Shown here piece by piece: positions 1-8,626 of a stretch of 8,884 bases of DNA (position 1 is its first letter; each line of letters opens with the position of its first letter). This stretch comes from JBGTKH01 sp041744735 (GTDB taxonomy: Bacteria > Planctomycetota > Planctomycetia > Pirellulales > Pirellulaceae). The notes under the pieces were generated by a model. It was not told where the DNA came from. It saw only the letters and a list, made by a program, of their open reading frames with translations, and made no database searches. The stretch is from positions 1 through 8,884 of the forward strand of contig JBGTKH010000056.1 in NCBI GenBank assembly GCA_041744735.1, read 5' to 3'. Position numbers and translations under genes: made by a program.

Positions 1-797
1 TTCATTAGCCGTTCGACCAAGCCGGGGCAATTGACCAATTCGTCTTCAAACACACTGGCTGGTTTGCCGCGACTTTTCAGCAAATGATCGTTGTCGGCGA
101 CGACGCCGATGCTGGTGACGTCGTTGGAGAGCGGGATGTACCAGAACCACGAGTTCTTGCTCTGCGTTTGCATGATGATTGTGGCGCCGCCGTTCTCACC
201 GGGGTCGCGCCGCGCGCCGCGATAGTAACCCCAGATGGCCGCCTTGCGCAGCTTCGGGTTCTCGTCGCGCAGACCGAGCCGATTGGCCAGCAGCGCTTGC
301 TGGCCGGTGGCGTCCACAATCACCTTTGAACGCACTTCGCGAGTTTTGCCGTCGGCCGTTTCCAACCGCACGGCGATGGCCCGCGGGCCGTCGGTCAGCA
401 CGTCGAGCACGCGGGTTTGATCCAGCGCGTCCGCCCCCTTCTCACTCGCGTTGTCGAACAGCATTTTGTCGAAGTCGGCCCGTTCCACTTGCCAGGTTTG
501 GGAGCATTCGCGCGGGTCGTGCTCTTTAAAATAGAACGGCTGCGACTCTTTGCCAGAACTATTGATGAACTGCACGCTGACCTTTTTTACAAACGAGCTG
601 TTCTTCATCCGCTCCAACACGCCCAGCCGCTGAAGAGTCCAATAGGTTTCCGGCATCAGCGACTCGCCGACGTGAAAGCGGGGCATCTTTTCACGCTCTA
701 GCAAGAGCGTCGACAGCCGGGCTTCGGCCAGCAGCGCCGCCGTGGTCGAACCGGCGGGGCCGCCCCCAACAACGATGCAATCGTAGGAGTCCTTCAT
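1..797 (-). CDS. FAD-dependent oxidoreductase, flavin-dependent halogenase-like (partial, C-terminus beyond the window)
   Basis: The first 265 residues are present; the reading frame is still open at the left edge. The N-terminus has a dinucleotide-binding loop (VVGGGPAGS, residues 9-17) for FAD. It is followed by FHVGESLMPETY (41-52), a signature of the flavin-dependent halogenase/geranylgeranyl-reductase-like group. A second FAD motif, VDATG, is at 161-165. WFWYIP (217-222) fits the WxWxIP motif of flavin-dependent halogenases. K71/K72 in FVKKVSVQF lies about where halogenases carry their catalytic lysine; this placement is by eye. The start ATG (795-797) has GAGG 7 nt upstream. Family members use reduced flavin to halogenate or oxidise aromatic or carrier-bound substrates, but many relatives with these motifs are uncharacterised oxidoreductases, so the substrate and halogenation itself are not shown. 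The nearest upstream same-strand gene encodes a chorismate-lyase-like protein about 500 nt away, which makes an aromatic substrate plausible. Confidence 0.88.
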   Translation of the reverse strand, partial: MKDSYDCIVVGGGPAGSTTAALLAEARLSTLLLEREKMPRFHVGESLMPETYWTLQRLGVLERMKNSSFVKKVSVQFINSSGKESQPFYFKEHDPRECSQTWQVERADFDKMLFDNASEKGADALDQTRVLDVLTDGPRAIAVRLETADGKTREVRSKVIVDATGQQALLANRLGLRDENPKLRKAAIWGYYRGARRDPGENGGATIIMQTQSKNSWFWYIPLSNDVTSIGVVADNDHLLKSRGKPASVFEDELVNCPGLVERLM

Positions 798-1298
798 GAC
801 CCTTCCTCACTACTGTCCTGGTAGCAGATAAGCGTTCATTCCGCGGTCCCGGCCAATGAAGCAAAGACACGACGCCGCGTCGGGAGCGTATATCATGGCG
901 AGTTTAACTGGCGGATATCGGGCGGGAAACTGGGTTGTAGCCTATCACAGCGATGGGCAGGCTGCAAGGTTTTTCTGCGGAAAAGGAATTTCTGCCACCG
1001 GAATCGCTAAGGACAGATGGCTCGCAAACATCAGCACCAGTTGATTGCACATTCAATTGTCACCGCGCTTAGACTGCAACCGAGTCAGTCCAGCACGACG
1101 AAACTTGGGAAGCTCTTGTTCTCGAATCACAATCGCAACTTTCGCAACGTAGTTAGTCGACCGTCTCAGATGATATTGAATCCAGGAATGGAACAAGCAT
1201 CTCCGTTACAAATGCGTCGAATACGTCAGCCGCTGGATTGACTTCATCTGCCCTTGTTGCCATCTGCCTCGAGCAGCGAACAAATTAATGGTTGGACA
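798..1298. other. About 500-nt intergenic region with no supportable gene
   Basis: Between the flavoprotein start and the chorismate-lyase-like stop I find no credible gene. Two short plus-strand open frames (856-1044 and 1017-1241) show no recognisable motif and no good ribosome-binding site. The stretch from about 960 to 1300 looks more AT-rich than the flanking genes, as expected for non-coding DNA or a decayed insertion. A promoter for the flavoprotein gene must lie on the minus strand here or further upstream, but I cannot point to one with confidence. I see no rho-independent terminator with a T-run after the chorismate-lyase-like gene. Confidence 0.5.
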
Positions 1299-1850
1299 TC
1301 AAACCGGCGTCACGATTTCCAGCAGTTCGACGGCGGGGACTCCGTTGCAGTAGATCAGTGCGGTGCGACCGTAGCAGGTCTCGGCGTTGTCTAATCCGAA
1401 TAGTTTGCGCAGGTCCACACCGGGCTCGACTTTCCACAGCGACAGCAGGCGGACGTTGCGCAGCACGTTGTGCTCGATCAAGATACGGCCCAGCGGCGTT
1501 TGTTGGCGTTCGATTTCACGCCGCACGTCGGGGCCGAGGTAATCGACGTTTAGCCGCACGATGCCGAATTGCACGACGCAGCCGTCCGAGTGGCGCGTGA
1601 GCAGAATCTTGCGAGAATAATGCGTGGACGTAATCCGCGTCTTCAGCACTTGCACGTCGACCGGGCTGCCATGATACGCTTCGACCGTGACCGTCATGTG
1701 CTTGTCGTGGGCCAATAACATGCGGTATGGCTCGGGCAGGTCGTGCTCGTTCAGCTCTTCGAAATCACCCAAGTCTTCCGGTGATTCGTAAAACAAATCG
1801 ACCAGCGTATGCAGGTCGGGCGTTGCACGTCGTGTCGGACTAGCCATCAT
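1299..1850 (-). CDS. Chorismate pyruvate-lyase-like protein (Rv2949c/DUF98-type)
   Basis: A 183-residue protein whose core reads as the chorismate lyase family of the Rv2949c/DUF98 type. Landmarks are LAHDKHMTVTVEAYHG (46-61), an Arg in SRKILL (79-84), VVQFGIVRLNV (92-102), TPLGRILIEHNVLR (118-131) and, near the end, YGRTALIYCNGVPAVELLEI (160-179). UbiC-type chorismate lyases use an Arg, a PLG-region Leu and a C-terminal Glu to bind product; R80, L120 and E175 or E178 are plausible counterparts, placed by eye. Known members split chorismate into 4-hydroxybenzoate and pyruvate, feeding quinones, phenolic glycolipids or aromatic pigments. Two ATG codons sit in tandem; GAGG is 3 nt before the first and 6 nt before the second, so translation may begin at 1847. 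The gene lies between the prenyl synthase and the halogenase-like gene on the same strand. Activity is inferred from family resemblance only. Confidence 0.75.
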   Translation of the reverse strand: MMASPTRRATPDLHTLVDLFYESPEDLGDFEELNEHDLPEPYRMLLAHDKHMTVTVEAYHGSPVDVQVLKTRITSTHYSRKILLTRHSDGCVVQFGIVRLNVDYLGPDVRREIERQQTPLGRILIEHNVLRNVRLLSLWKVEPGVDLRKLFGLDNAETCYGRTALIYCNGVPAVELLEIVTPV

Positions 1851-1888
1851 CCGCCTCGGCGTTTGTGTGTTTCGGGATGATTCAGTGG

Positions 1889-1959
1889 GTAGCCGAAGTC
1901 GTGAGAATTCGGTCGCGTCGCCAAGCCAGCAAACCCAGAACTCTCACGAGTTCGGCTAC
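1889..1959. repeat. Pair of palindromic repeat units in inverted orientation
   Basis: Two 22-nt arms, 1889-1910 and 1938-1959, are reverse complements at 20 of 22 positions and are separated by a 27-nt spacer. Each arm begins or ends with the shared GTAGCCGAA / TTCGGCTAC end. Each arm is itself a hairpin: the right arm has GAACTC-TCAC-GAGTTC, a perfect 6-bp stem with a 4-nt loop; the left has CCGAAGTC-GTGA-GAATTCGG, with one mismatch. So the locus holds two copies of one small palindromic unit facing each other. It lies in the 129-nt gap between the prenyl synthase stop and the chorismate-lyase-like start. It could fold in the transcript as one long hairpin and reduce read-through between the two gene pairs. 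There is no T-run, so a classical intrinsic terminator is not supported. Confidence 0.75.
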
Positions 1960-1979
1960 GACAATTTCCGACCCGGTGT

Positions 1980-3845
<1,866 letters not shown>

Positions 3846-3854
3846 AGTTGCGTA

Positions 3855-3860
3855 CCTCTA
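3855..3860 (-). promoter_or_regulatory. Ribosome-binding site overlapping the upstream stop codon
   Basis: On the minus strand the bases read TAGAGG: the cyclase stop TAG shares its G with the GAGG Shine-Dalgarno of the next gene, 9 nt before a TTG start. This site decides the TTG start of the fusion gene and suggests translational coupling, with ribosomes finishing the cyclase re-initiating on the prenyl synthase. Confidence 0.6.
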
Positions 3861-5756
3861 TGCGTTTGTCAGGCGGGCTATGGCAGGTTTCAGCTCGGGC
3901 CGTGGGAGCCATTGTCGCATTGCCTGGCCCAGCGCCGAAACCGTGAATGTTAACGGGTAGAGTTTCTCATAATACCACAGCTTCGCGAAGTAAAAACCAA
4001 GCGGCGAGCTTTCTGGATGCCGATTCTCCTCAACGGCCTTTATTAGCCACTCAAGTCCCTTTGAGATAACGGGTTGTATCGATTCGTCTTCAGCCACTGA
4101 CAACAGCGCCTCGACGGCGACAGCAGTTTCTTCGACGCTGCTGCGGATTTGGGGAGCGGGGGTTTCGGAGGGACGGGAAGATGATCCCGTCCTACGGGTC
4201 GGGCCGCCGCCCCAGCCACCGTCTTCGTTTTGCGCGGCTTTCAACCAATCTAAACCCCGCCGCGCGGGCTGCGTTGCGAGCCGATCGAAATCGCGATAGG
4301 CCAGCAACACCTTCGCCGTGCCGTAAACCGGGTTCTCTTCTCGCGGATGATTCTGGTTGCCGAACCACAAGGGCGTCCACGATCCATCCGCATTTTGCTT
4401 TCGCGCGAGGTACAGAAAGCCGCGGTGGATCGGAGCGTCGAGCCCTTCGTCGTCGAGTTCCAAACGCCACGCGTGCAGCGCCCGCAGCACGTGGGCCGTG
4501 AGGTCTGCGCCGCTGCGATCAAACGGCAACTTTCCCCAACCGCGGCAAAACGTCGGCCAGCCGTCGTCCCGATTTTGCAGACCGAGCAGCCAGCGGCCGC
4601 CGGCTCGCGCGGCATCGCAAATGCGCTGTCGGTCCTCTTTAGTACATGACGGAGAGTTGACCATCGCGGCCAGCGACAACAGCGCTCCCGGCGTATCGTC
4701 GGCATCCGGCACCGCGCCGCTCAGATCGCTCCACCCCCAACCGCCGGGCGCGGCGCTGGTAAACGGGTGCAGTTCTCGATGCTGGCAACTGAGCAGCCAA
4801 TCCAAGCATCCCAATTCCATCACATCTTCGCCGCCGCAGGCTAAGGCGTTAATCGCCAGCGACGTGTTCCAAGTCGCCAGGTTTGTGTCGATCGGCCAGC
4901 TTCCATCGGGCCGCACGGACGACAACAGGAACTCGACGCCCCGCTGTGCAACGGGATGATCCGCGCGGCTGGTGCCGGCCATGCTCATGACAACGAAGCT
5001 GGTTAGCGGCACGGCTTCCAAGTATCCGCCGCTCTTCGGCTGCATCCATTCGAGCATTTGCAGGCTGGGCTTCACGGCGGCCGCTCGCACCAAACGCGTG
5101 ATCGGATTCAGCGGTTTCTTGTGAAAGTAGCGAGCTTGCCCGATCGCGACCAACGCTGGAATGGCGTAACTGACAACCGGCAACTGCAGATATCGGAAAT
5201 ACTTTTGCGGCACGCAAGCCGCCTCGAACGGCAACGGCGACACGTCGCGCCACGGCACCATCCCCGCCAACGCGCAGTTGGTCAGAATCGGCACCGCAAA
5301 CGTCTTGTCTTTGCCGTATCGCTTGCGCACCCCCGCGATGCCGTTCTTGGCGCGAATATACTGGTCGGCATGGTGCATTAGATCGGCGTGATCGGCCGGT
5401 ACGCCGGTCAGGCGAAACGCTGCAACAACGAGCATCGTGGTGGCGATGTTCGAGTGACTCTTGTCCGTGTCGCCCCAACCGCCATCCGGGTTCTGATGAT
5501 CGGCCAGCCAATGCAAGCCGCGCACGATCAAATCGCTCAGCCGCGACCCGCGCCGCTCGTCCGCAAACCGCCCCGACTTCGCATCCGTCGCCCCGTGCCG
5601 ATCGACGAGCGTGAGCGCGCTTACGGCCGTGGCGGTCGACAGAGCCGACGTCGATAACTCGCCCACCCAGTGCCCCGCGCGATCACGCTCGCCGAGCAAA
5701 TCGAGCCGCGCTTTCTCATACGCAGCGATCAATCGTTCGCGATCAACCATGCCCAT
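3858..5756 (-). CDS. shc: Squalene-hopene-cyclase-type class II terpene cyclase
   Basis: About 632 residues from the chosen ATG, near the usual length of bacterial squalene-hopene cyclases. The catalytic DxDD motif is VPDADDT (DADD at 351-354), preceded by GGWGWSD. QW-type repeats are at about 88-94 (QNPDGGW), 282-287 (RPDGSW), 394-400 (QNRDDGW), 454-460 (QNADGSW) and 509-515 (QNEDGGW). The C-terminal FYFAKLWYYEKLYPLTF segment is also typical. These enzymes are monotopic membrane proteins that protonate and cyclise squalene to hopene; cyclisation of another polyprenoid cannot be excluded. The ATG at 5754-5756 fits where family N-termini begin, but it lacks a clear Shine-Dalgarno. TTG codons at 5792 and 5786 extend the frame by 12 or 10 residues, the latter with AAGG 6 nt upstream. 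Just after the last QW motif there is a Ser/Pro/Arg-rich insert of about 20 residues encoded by a palindromic DNA repeat. The gene heads the unit with the prenyl synthase fusion. Confidence 0.9.
   Translation of the reverse strand: MGMVDRERLIAAYEKARLDLLGERDRAGHWVGELSTSALSTATAVSALTLVDRHGATDAKSGRFADERRGSRLSDLIVRGLHWLADHQNPDGGWGDTDKSHSNIATTMLVVAAFRLTGVPADHADLMHHADQYIRAKNGIAGVRKRYGKDKTFAVPILTNCALAGMVPWRDVSPLPFEAACVPQKYFRYLQLPVVSYAIPALVAIGQARYFHKKPLNPITRLVRAAAVKPSLQMLEWMQPKSGGYLEAVPLTSFVVMSMAGTSRADHPVAQRGVEFLLSSVRPDGSWPIDTNLATWNTSLAINALACGGEDVMELGCLDWLLSCQHRELHPFTSAAPGGWGWSDLSGAVPDADDTPGALLSLAAMVNSPSCTKEDRQRICDAARAGGRWLLGLQNRDDGWPTFCRGWGKLPFDRSGADLTAHVLRALHAWRLELDDEGLDAPIHRGFLYLARKQNADGSWTPLWFGNQNHPREENPVYGTAKVLLAYRDFDRLATQPARRGLDWLKAAQNEDGGWGGGPTRRTGSSSRPSETPAPQIRSSVEETAVAVEALLSVAEDESIQPVISKGLEWLIKAVEENRHPESSPLGFYFAKLWYYEKLYPLTFTVSALGQAMRQWLPRPELKPAIARLTNA
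4165..4200. repeat. Palindromic mini-repeat inside the cyclase coding sequence
   Basis: Positions 4171-4192 form a perfect hairpin: GGACGGGA, a 6-nt loop (agatga), then TCCCGTCC. It lies in frame within the cyclase and encodes the residues around RRTGSSSRPS, between the QNEDGGWGGG motif and SSVEETA. Homologous cyclases normally pass from the QW motif to the S(S/T)xEETA helix with a shorter, Gly/Asp-rich linker (family knowledge, recalled rather than aligned). The composition and symmetry are those of a dispersed intergenic palindrome, so I read it as a small mobile repeat that landed in a permissive surface loop. The outer borders are approximate. Confidence 0.6.
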
Positions 5757-5907
5757 CGTTTCGTGTGACGCGCCGGATTCCTTCAATTTCAACCTTTACG
5801 ACAGGCTCAAGTCTAAACGGGCCGGGAACGAATGTCGAGCGGCGTAACGCCACAGTCAATGGGCGTCGAGGCGGATTCAGGACGCGAAACGTACCGGCCG
5901 CGCCGGC

Positions 5908-6915
5908 TTGACTGCATTTCCTGGCGGCACGAAAATCAACGTCGCTATAATTCTCGGCATCGACCCCAAAAACGACTATGCCTTCAAGTGCGTCTTCGGC
6001 CGCCCACGGCACGCGCGGGTGTTGATCCACATGCTCAATGCGGTGCTGAAGCCGCCGCCCGAACATCGCGTCGAGTACGTTGAGATTCTAAACCCGATCA
6101 CCGAGCCGGTGGTGTTGGACGAAAAACTCTCGATTCTCGACATTCGCGCCCGCGACCAAAGCGGCCGTCAATTCAACGTCGAGATGCAAATGGTCACGCA
6201 TGCGGCCTTGCAGAGTCGGTTTCTGTACTATTGGGCGAAGCTGTACAGCAGCCAGTTGGAGTCCGGCGACAGGTACGATTTGCTCAGGCCGGTGGTCTCG
6301 ATTTGTTTCCTTGATGCGCTGCTGTTTCCAACCTCTGGCGAATACCACTTGCCATTTCGCCTGTGGAATCCGGAATCACAGCTTGTGCTCAGCAAAGATC
6401 TGGAAATCCACTTGTTTCAGCTCCCCAATTTCACGAAGACCGACAGGGAACTGTCTGAGCCGCTAGATTTGTGGCTGTATTTCTTGAATAATGGGATGCA
6501 GTTGGATCCCGAGGATCTGCCGACCGTGTTCCAGGTCCCTGAATTGGACGAAGCAATGGGTGCACTGAGAATGTTAACACAAGACGAAATCGAACGCGCA
6601 CGTTACGAGGACCGCGAGAAAGCGCGTCGCGATGCGCTGAGTTGGGAAAGAGCGATGGAGCGTCGGCTATCCGAAGGCGTGGCCAAAGCCGCTGCGGAAG
6701 CCATGGCCAAAGGACTGGCAGAGGGCCGTGCCAAAGGACGCGCCGAGGGACATACCGAGGGACTTGCAGTAGGAACGGCCAAAGGTTTGATCGGGCAGAT
6801 TCGTCTGTGTGAGCAGATCCTGAAACTCGCGCCTCATCCCGAAGAGAAGCTCCAGTCGATGTCGCTGGACGAACTGCAAATCGTCTTGGAACGACTGCGT
6901 GGTCAACTCCCTTAA
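5908..6915 (+). CDS. Rpn-family PD-(D/E)XK nuclease / putative transposase
   Basis: A 335-residue frame of the Rpn (recombination-promoting nuclease) family, PD-(D/E)XK superfamily. The N-terminal ILGIDPKNDYAFKCVFG (15-31) is the family hallmark. The nuclease core follows: LDEKLSILDIRARDQ (70-84), supplying D78, and FNVEMQ (89-94), supplying E92-x-Q94, the expected D...ExQ pair. The tail (about 226-295) is charged and probably helical, then an imperfect Gly/Ala/Glu repeat (EGxAKG-like units, 256-293), also common in this family. Relatives cut DNA and have been linked to recombination and phage defence. No ATG or GTG opens the frame: the first common start after the in-frame stop at 5845-5847 is TTG at 5908, with no Shine-Dalgarno, so the true start may differ or the 5' end may be damaged. 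The gene diverges from the cyclase and precedes the radical SAM gene by under 80 nt; it looks like a mobile addition rather than part of either pathway. Confidence 0.85.
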   Translation: MTAFPGGTKINVAIILGIDPKNDYAFKCVFGRPRHARVLIHMLNAVLKPPPEHRVEYVEILNPITEPVVLDEKLSILDIRARDQSGRQFNVEMQMVTHAALQSRFLYYWAKLYSSQLESGDRYDLLRPVVSICFLDALLFPTSGEYHLPFRLWNPESQLVLSKDLEIHLFQLPNFTKTDRELSEPLDLWLYFLNNGMQLDPEDLPTVFQVPELDEAMGALRMLTQDEIERARYEDREKARRDALSWERAMERRLSEGVAKAAAEAMAKGLAEGRAKGRAEGHTEGLAVGTAKGLIGQIRLCEQILKLAPHPEEKLQSMSLDELQIVLERLRGQLP

Positions 6916-6981
6916 ATCTCGTATGTGAAACTCACGACGCTCGACCGCATAGAATCTCTCTTTGCGGCCACTTCATCCGCC

Positions 6982-6985
6982 GGAG
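6982..6985 (+). promoter_or_regulatory. Shine-Dalgarno deciding the radical SAM start
   Basis: GGAG (inside GGAGAAG) lies 8 nt before the ATG at 6994. The frame can be extended upstream to a GTG at 6925, but that codon has no comparable site, so the ATG is preferred. Confidence 0.6.
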
Positions 6986-6993
6986 AAGTCGTA

Positions 6994-8259
6994 ATGTATT
7001 TTCGGATGGCTAAACGCCTGTTGCTGGAAACCGATAAGCGGCTCTTGTGGAAGCTGGCTTGGAACATGGGCTGGAAGGGAATGCGGTCCGTGCAAAAGCA
7101 CAAGCGGCGGCTGAAACGCGGCGAGTTTTTCCCGCCGTTCCTTTACGTCTCAATCATTAACAGTTGCAACCTGCGCTGCCAGGGCTGCTGGGTGGACGTC
7201 GCGGCAAAGCAGTCGAAGATCGAAGTCGACGCCATGAATCGGCTGATCACCGAAGCCAAGGCGATGGGCAACTCGTTCTTCGGCATCTTAGGGGGCGAGC
7301 CGTTCATGCACCCGGAACTGCTTGAGATACTGGGCAATCATCGTGACTGCTACTTTCAAGTCTTCACCAACGGCCACTTCATCACCGAGGACGTGGCCAA
7401 GGAACTGCGGCGGCTGGGCAACGTCACGCCACTGGTCAGCGTCGAGGGGAACGAAATCGTCAGCGATCAGCGGCGCGGGCGTCTGCACGTGCTCAGCCAG
7501 ACAATGCAGGGATTGCAAAACTGTTTGGACAACAAAGTGATGACGGGTGTCTGCACAAGTCTCTGTCAAACCAACTTCGACCTACTGTCGGAGAAATGGG
7601 TCGACCGGCTGATCGAGATGGGCGTGATGTACACGTGGTTCCACATTTACCGCGCCGTGGGTCCCGACGCCGCGCCCGAATTGTGCCTGACGCCCGAGCA
7701 ACAGATGAAAGCCCGCCGGTTCGTCGTCGAGATGCGTGCCAAGAAGCCGATCATCATCATCGACGCTTACTACGACGGCGAAGGCCAAGCCCTCTGTCCC
7801 GCCGCCACCGGCTTCACGCACCACATCAGTCCCTGGGGCGACATCGAGCCCTGCCCTGTGATTCAACTTGCAAAAGAGTCGATCCACGATCAGCGGCCGT
7901 TGAAAGACACGTTCAACAACTCGGCGTTCCTCCGCGACTTTCGCGAGACCGCGGCCAAGCACACGCGCGGCTGCATCGTGCTCGAACGGCCCGATCTTTT
8001 AAAGCAACTCGCTGAGCGTCACGGGGCCCGCGACACCACCGCCCGCGGCACGGCGTTCGACGAACTCGACGCCATGCAGACCCGCCCCTCGCAATACAAC
8101 CCCGGCCACGAAGTCCCCGAAAAGAGCTGGGCCTATCGGCTCGCCAAGCGGTTCTGGTTCAACGATTACGGCACCTACGGCAAACATTTCGACGCCAACA
8201 ATTGGATCGACACACGGCGCCAGCATGACGAGCCCGACGTTGTGCAAATCGGATCATGA
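6994..8259 (+). CDS. Radical SAM protein with C-terminal cysteine cluster
   Basis: A 421-residue protein from the ATG chosen by its Shine-Dalgarno. The radical SAM cluster motif is CNLRCQGC (C58, C62, C65), binding the 4Fe-4S cluster that cleaves S-adenosylmethionine. GILGGEPFMHPE (97-108) supplies the GGE SAM-binding motif. A later segment, CPAATGFTHHISPWGDIEPCP (C268, C287), and C327 in TRGCIV resemble a reduced SPASM-like auxiliary-cluster region. The N-terminus (MYFRMAKRLLLETDKRLLWKLAW) is basic and amphipathic and could sit on a membrane. The CX3CX2C spacing with a basic N-terminal helix recalls HpnH, the adenosylhopane synthase of hopanoid pathways, but the rest does not clearly match and the protein is longer. 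The substrate is unknown. It lies 78 nt after the Rpn gene on the same strand and about 1.2 kb from the divergently transcribed cyclase, so a lipid-related role is only a guess from proximity. Confidence 0.88.
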   Translation: MYFRMAKRLLLETDKRLLWKLAWNMGWKGMRSVQKHKRRLKRGEFFPPFLYVSIINSCNLRCQGCWVDVAAKQSKIEVDAMNRLITEAKAMGNSFFGILGGEPFMHPELLEILGNHRDCYFQVFTNGHFITEDVAKELRRLGNVTPLVSVEGNEIVSDQRRGRLHVLSQTMQGLQNCLDNKVMTGVCTSLCQTNFDLLSEKWVDRLIEMGVMYTWFHIYRAVGPDAAPELCLTPEQQMKARRFVVEMRAKKPIIIIDAYYDGEGQALCPAATGFTHHISPWGDIEPCPVIQLAKESIHDQRPLKDTFNNSAFLRDFRETAAKHTRGCIVLERPDLLKQLAERHGARDTTARGTAFDELDAMQTRPSQYNPGHEVPEKSWAYRLAKRFWFNDYGTYGKHFDANNWIDTRRQHDEPDVVQIGS

Positions 8260-8303
8260 CGGGCGTTACATGAATCACGCCGTCGACAAGTCCCGCGGAT
8301 GCG

Positions 8304-8576
8304 TTAATTATTCGTTTGGATTCTCGGTTCGACGCCATTAATTCTTGGCTTCTGCCGAATACTGCGGTATTCGATTCCTAGTCGCTCGAACAGGAACGCA
8401 TACACGTCGACGGTTTGCTCGATCCGCTCGGTGTTGGTCAGATGTCCTTGCCGGTGCCACGTTTCGCCGTACTCGCCGCCGCGCAGATTCGCCACGGCGT
8501 AGATGAATCCCTGCTCCAACAACACATACTTCGCCGCATGGAACGACGGCGTGACGTTCGACTTGGCGAGAGTAGA
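8304..8576 (-). pseudogene. Remnant of a prolyl-oligopeptidase (S9) family gene
   Basis: A 90-codon open frame begins directly after an in-frame TAA (8577-8579) and ends at 8304-8306. Its first half reads VTPSFHAAKYVLLEQGFIYAVANLRGGEYGETWHRQG in sequence order (shown here as motifs: TPSF, LEQGFIYAVANLRGGEYG, WHRQG). This closely follows the segment of prolyl oligopeptidases just downstream of the catalytic serine loop. The remainder (TERIEQTVDVYAFLFERLGI and onward) does not continue the S9 fold as I know it and may derive from another gene. The catalytic Ser, Asp and His and the beta-propeller are absent. A functional S9 enzyme is about 600-700 residues, so this is a fragment, probably left by a deletion or recombination between two genes. 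It lies between the radical SAM gene and the transporter and points opposite to both. Confidence 0.65.
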
Positions 8577-8626
8577 TTATGTTTTCCACATGATGTCCAG
8601 CCCCGCACGATGAGCATGGAATCCGC

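Noticed and set aside
945..990. Minus-strand TTGCAG and TAGGCT boxes spaced 17 nt as a promoter for the flavoprotein gene.
   Set aside because: The boxes are poor matches, lie well upstream of the start codon, and planctomycete promoter consensus is not firm enough to support the call.
856..1241. Two short plus-strand open frames in the large intergenic gap.
   Set aside because: No family motif, no good ribosome-binding site and mutual overlap; more likely chance frames.
5832..6083. Plus-strand open frame starting with ATG upstream of the Rpn gene.
   Set aside because: It runs in a different frame into the Rpn coding region and its translation is Arg-rich without motifs; useful only as a hint about a disrupted start.
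6664..6790. Imperfect tandem DNA repeat in the Rpn gene considered as a separate repeat element.
   Set aside because: It reflects the Gly/Ala/Glu amino-acid repeat typical of this family's tail, not an independent DNA element.
8262..8281. GGCGT...ACGCC stem after the radical SAM stop, a possible terminator.
   Set aside because: Only a 5-bp stem with a 10-nt loop and no T-run, so an intrinsic terminator is not supported.
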